From the NCBI GenBank assembly GCA_963921795.1, contig OY997652.1, positions 63,496,809 through 63,560,808 on the forward strand: a stretch of DNA of 64,000 nt, given 5' to 3'. The DNA is from Nannobrachium achirus (taxonomy: Eukaryota; Chordata; Actinopteri; Myctophiformes; Myctophidae). How positions within the stretch are numbered: the stretch's first letter is position 1; the number at the start of each line of letters is the position of its first letter. This document shows positions 64,000 to 64,000 of the stretch, one piece after another. Under the pieces are notes generated by a model. That model was not told the origin of the DNA and searched no databases. It saw nothing but the letters and a program-made list of their open reading frames with translations. The position numbers were made by a program, and so were the translations under genes.

Positions 64000-64000
64000 C

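Overview
The window looks like repeat-dense euchromatin of a ray-finned (teleost) fish. The evidence is a Rex3-like LINE fragment with teleost-typical protein motifs, a full-length L2/CR1-type LINE, very many short hAT-, piggyBac- and PIF/Harbinger-like non-autonomous DNA transposons, long CA/GA/TCTA microsatellites, low gene density, and one spliced zona-pellucida-type gene of the kind seen in fish. Nothing bacterial or plasmid-like is present.

Layout. 1-3.7 kb: LINE remnants, two abutting TTAA-flanked MITEs and microsatellites. 4-9.3 kb: hAT carriers, one (5859-7819) with a perfect 8-bp target duplication, and a foldback element holding telomere-like repeats. 10.4-13.6 kb: a piggyBac-like element, then a tandem array rich in CCATATATGG boxes. 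13.75-18.06 kb: a young LTR retroelement without visible gag or pol, interrupted by a 1-kb hAT. 19.1-24 kb: two unusual 2.4-kb inverted-repeat elements separated by (TA)n. 24.2-26.3 kb: L1 ORF1 and Rex3 fragments. 27-37.5 kb: nested MITEs and microsatellites, including a five-part nest at 32384-34720. 39-43 kb: two hAT elements next to a minus-strand ZP-domain gene with a recognisable promoter, two exons and a hAT in its intron. 43-53 kb: more carriers. 53.4-58.25 kb: a hAT that contains a 970-codon intact LINE ORF. 58.3-64 kb: LINE 3' end, hAT, Harbinger and piggyBac elements, tRNA-like sequence, and a foldback cut by the window edge.

The most striking signal is a short hairpin (about 45-80 bp, core GATCTACAAGCTCACAACGC and its reverse complement, bounded by GAAAATAGC/GCTATTTTC). 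I count about 38 whole or half copies, roughly one per 1.7 kb. Nearly all sit inside other transposons, usually near their centres, in at least six carrier families with unrelated ends. Hairpin subtypes track the carrier family: TACATG in the GGTTCTCAACC carrier, CAGATATACAAGC in the CAGGGGTGTC carrier, and GAAAACAGC with GCACAC in the GTCGGGCAGAAACC carrier. This suggests that a hairpin module was acquired separately by several MITE families and then spread with them. I do not recognise it as a named element.

The only host gene I can support is the ZP-domain gene (about 40945-42860, minus). Its predicted stop codon is the first three bases of a transposon end, so transposition appears to have set its 3' boundary. 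Coordinates of repeat edges are exact where a target-site duplication is given and approximate otherwise.
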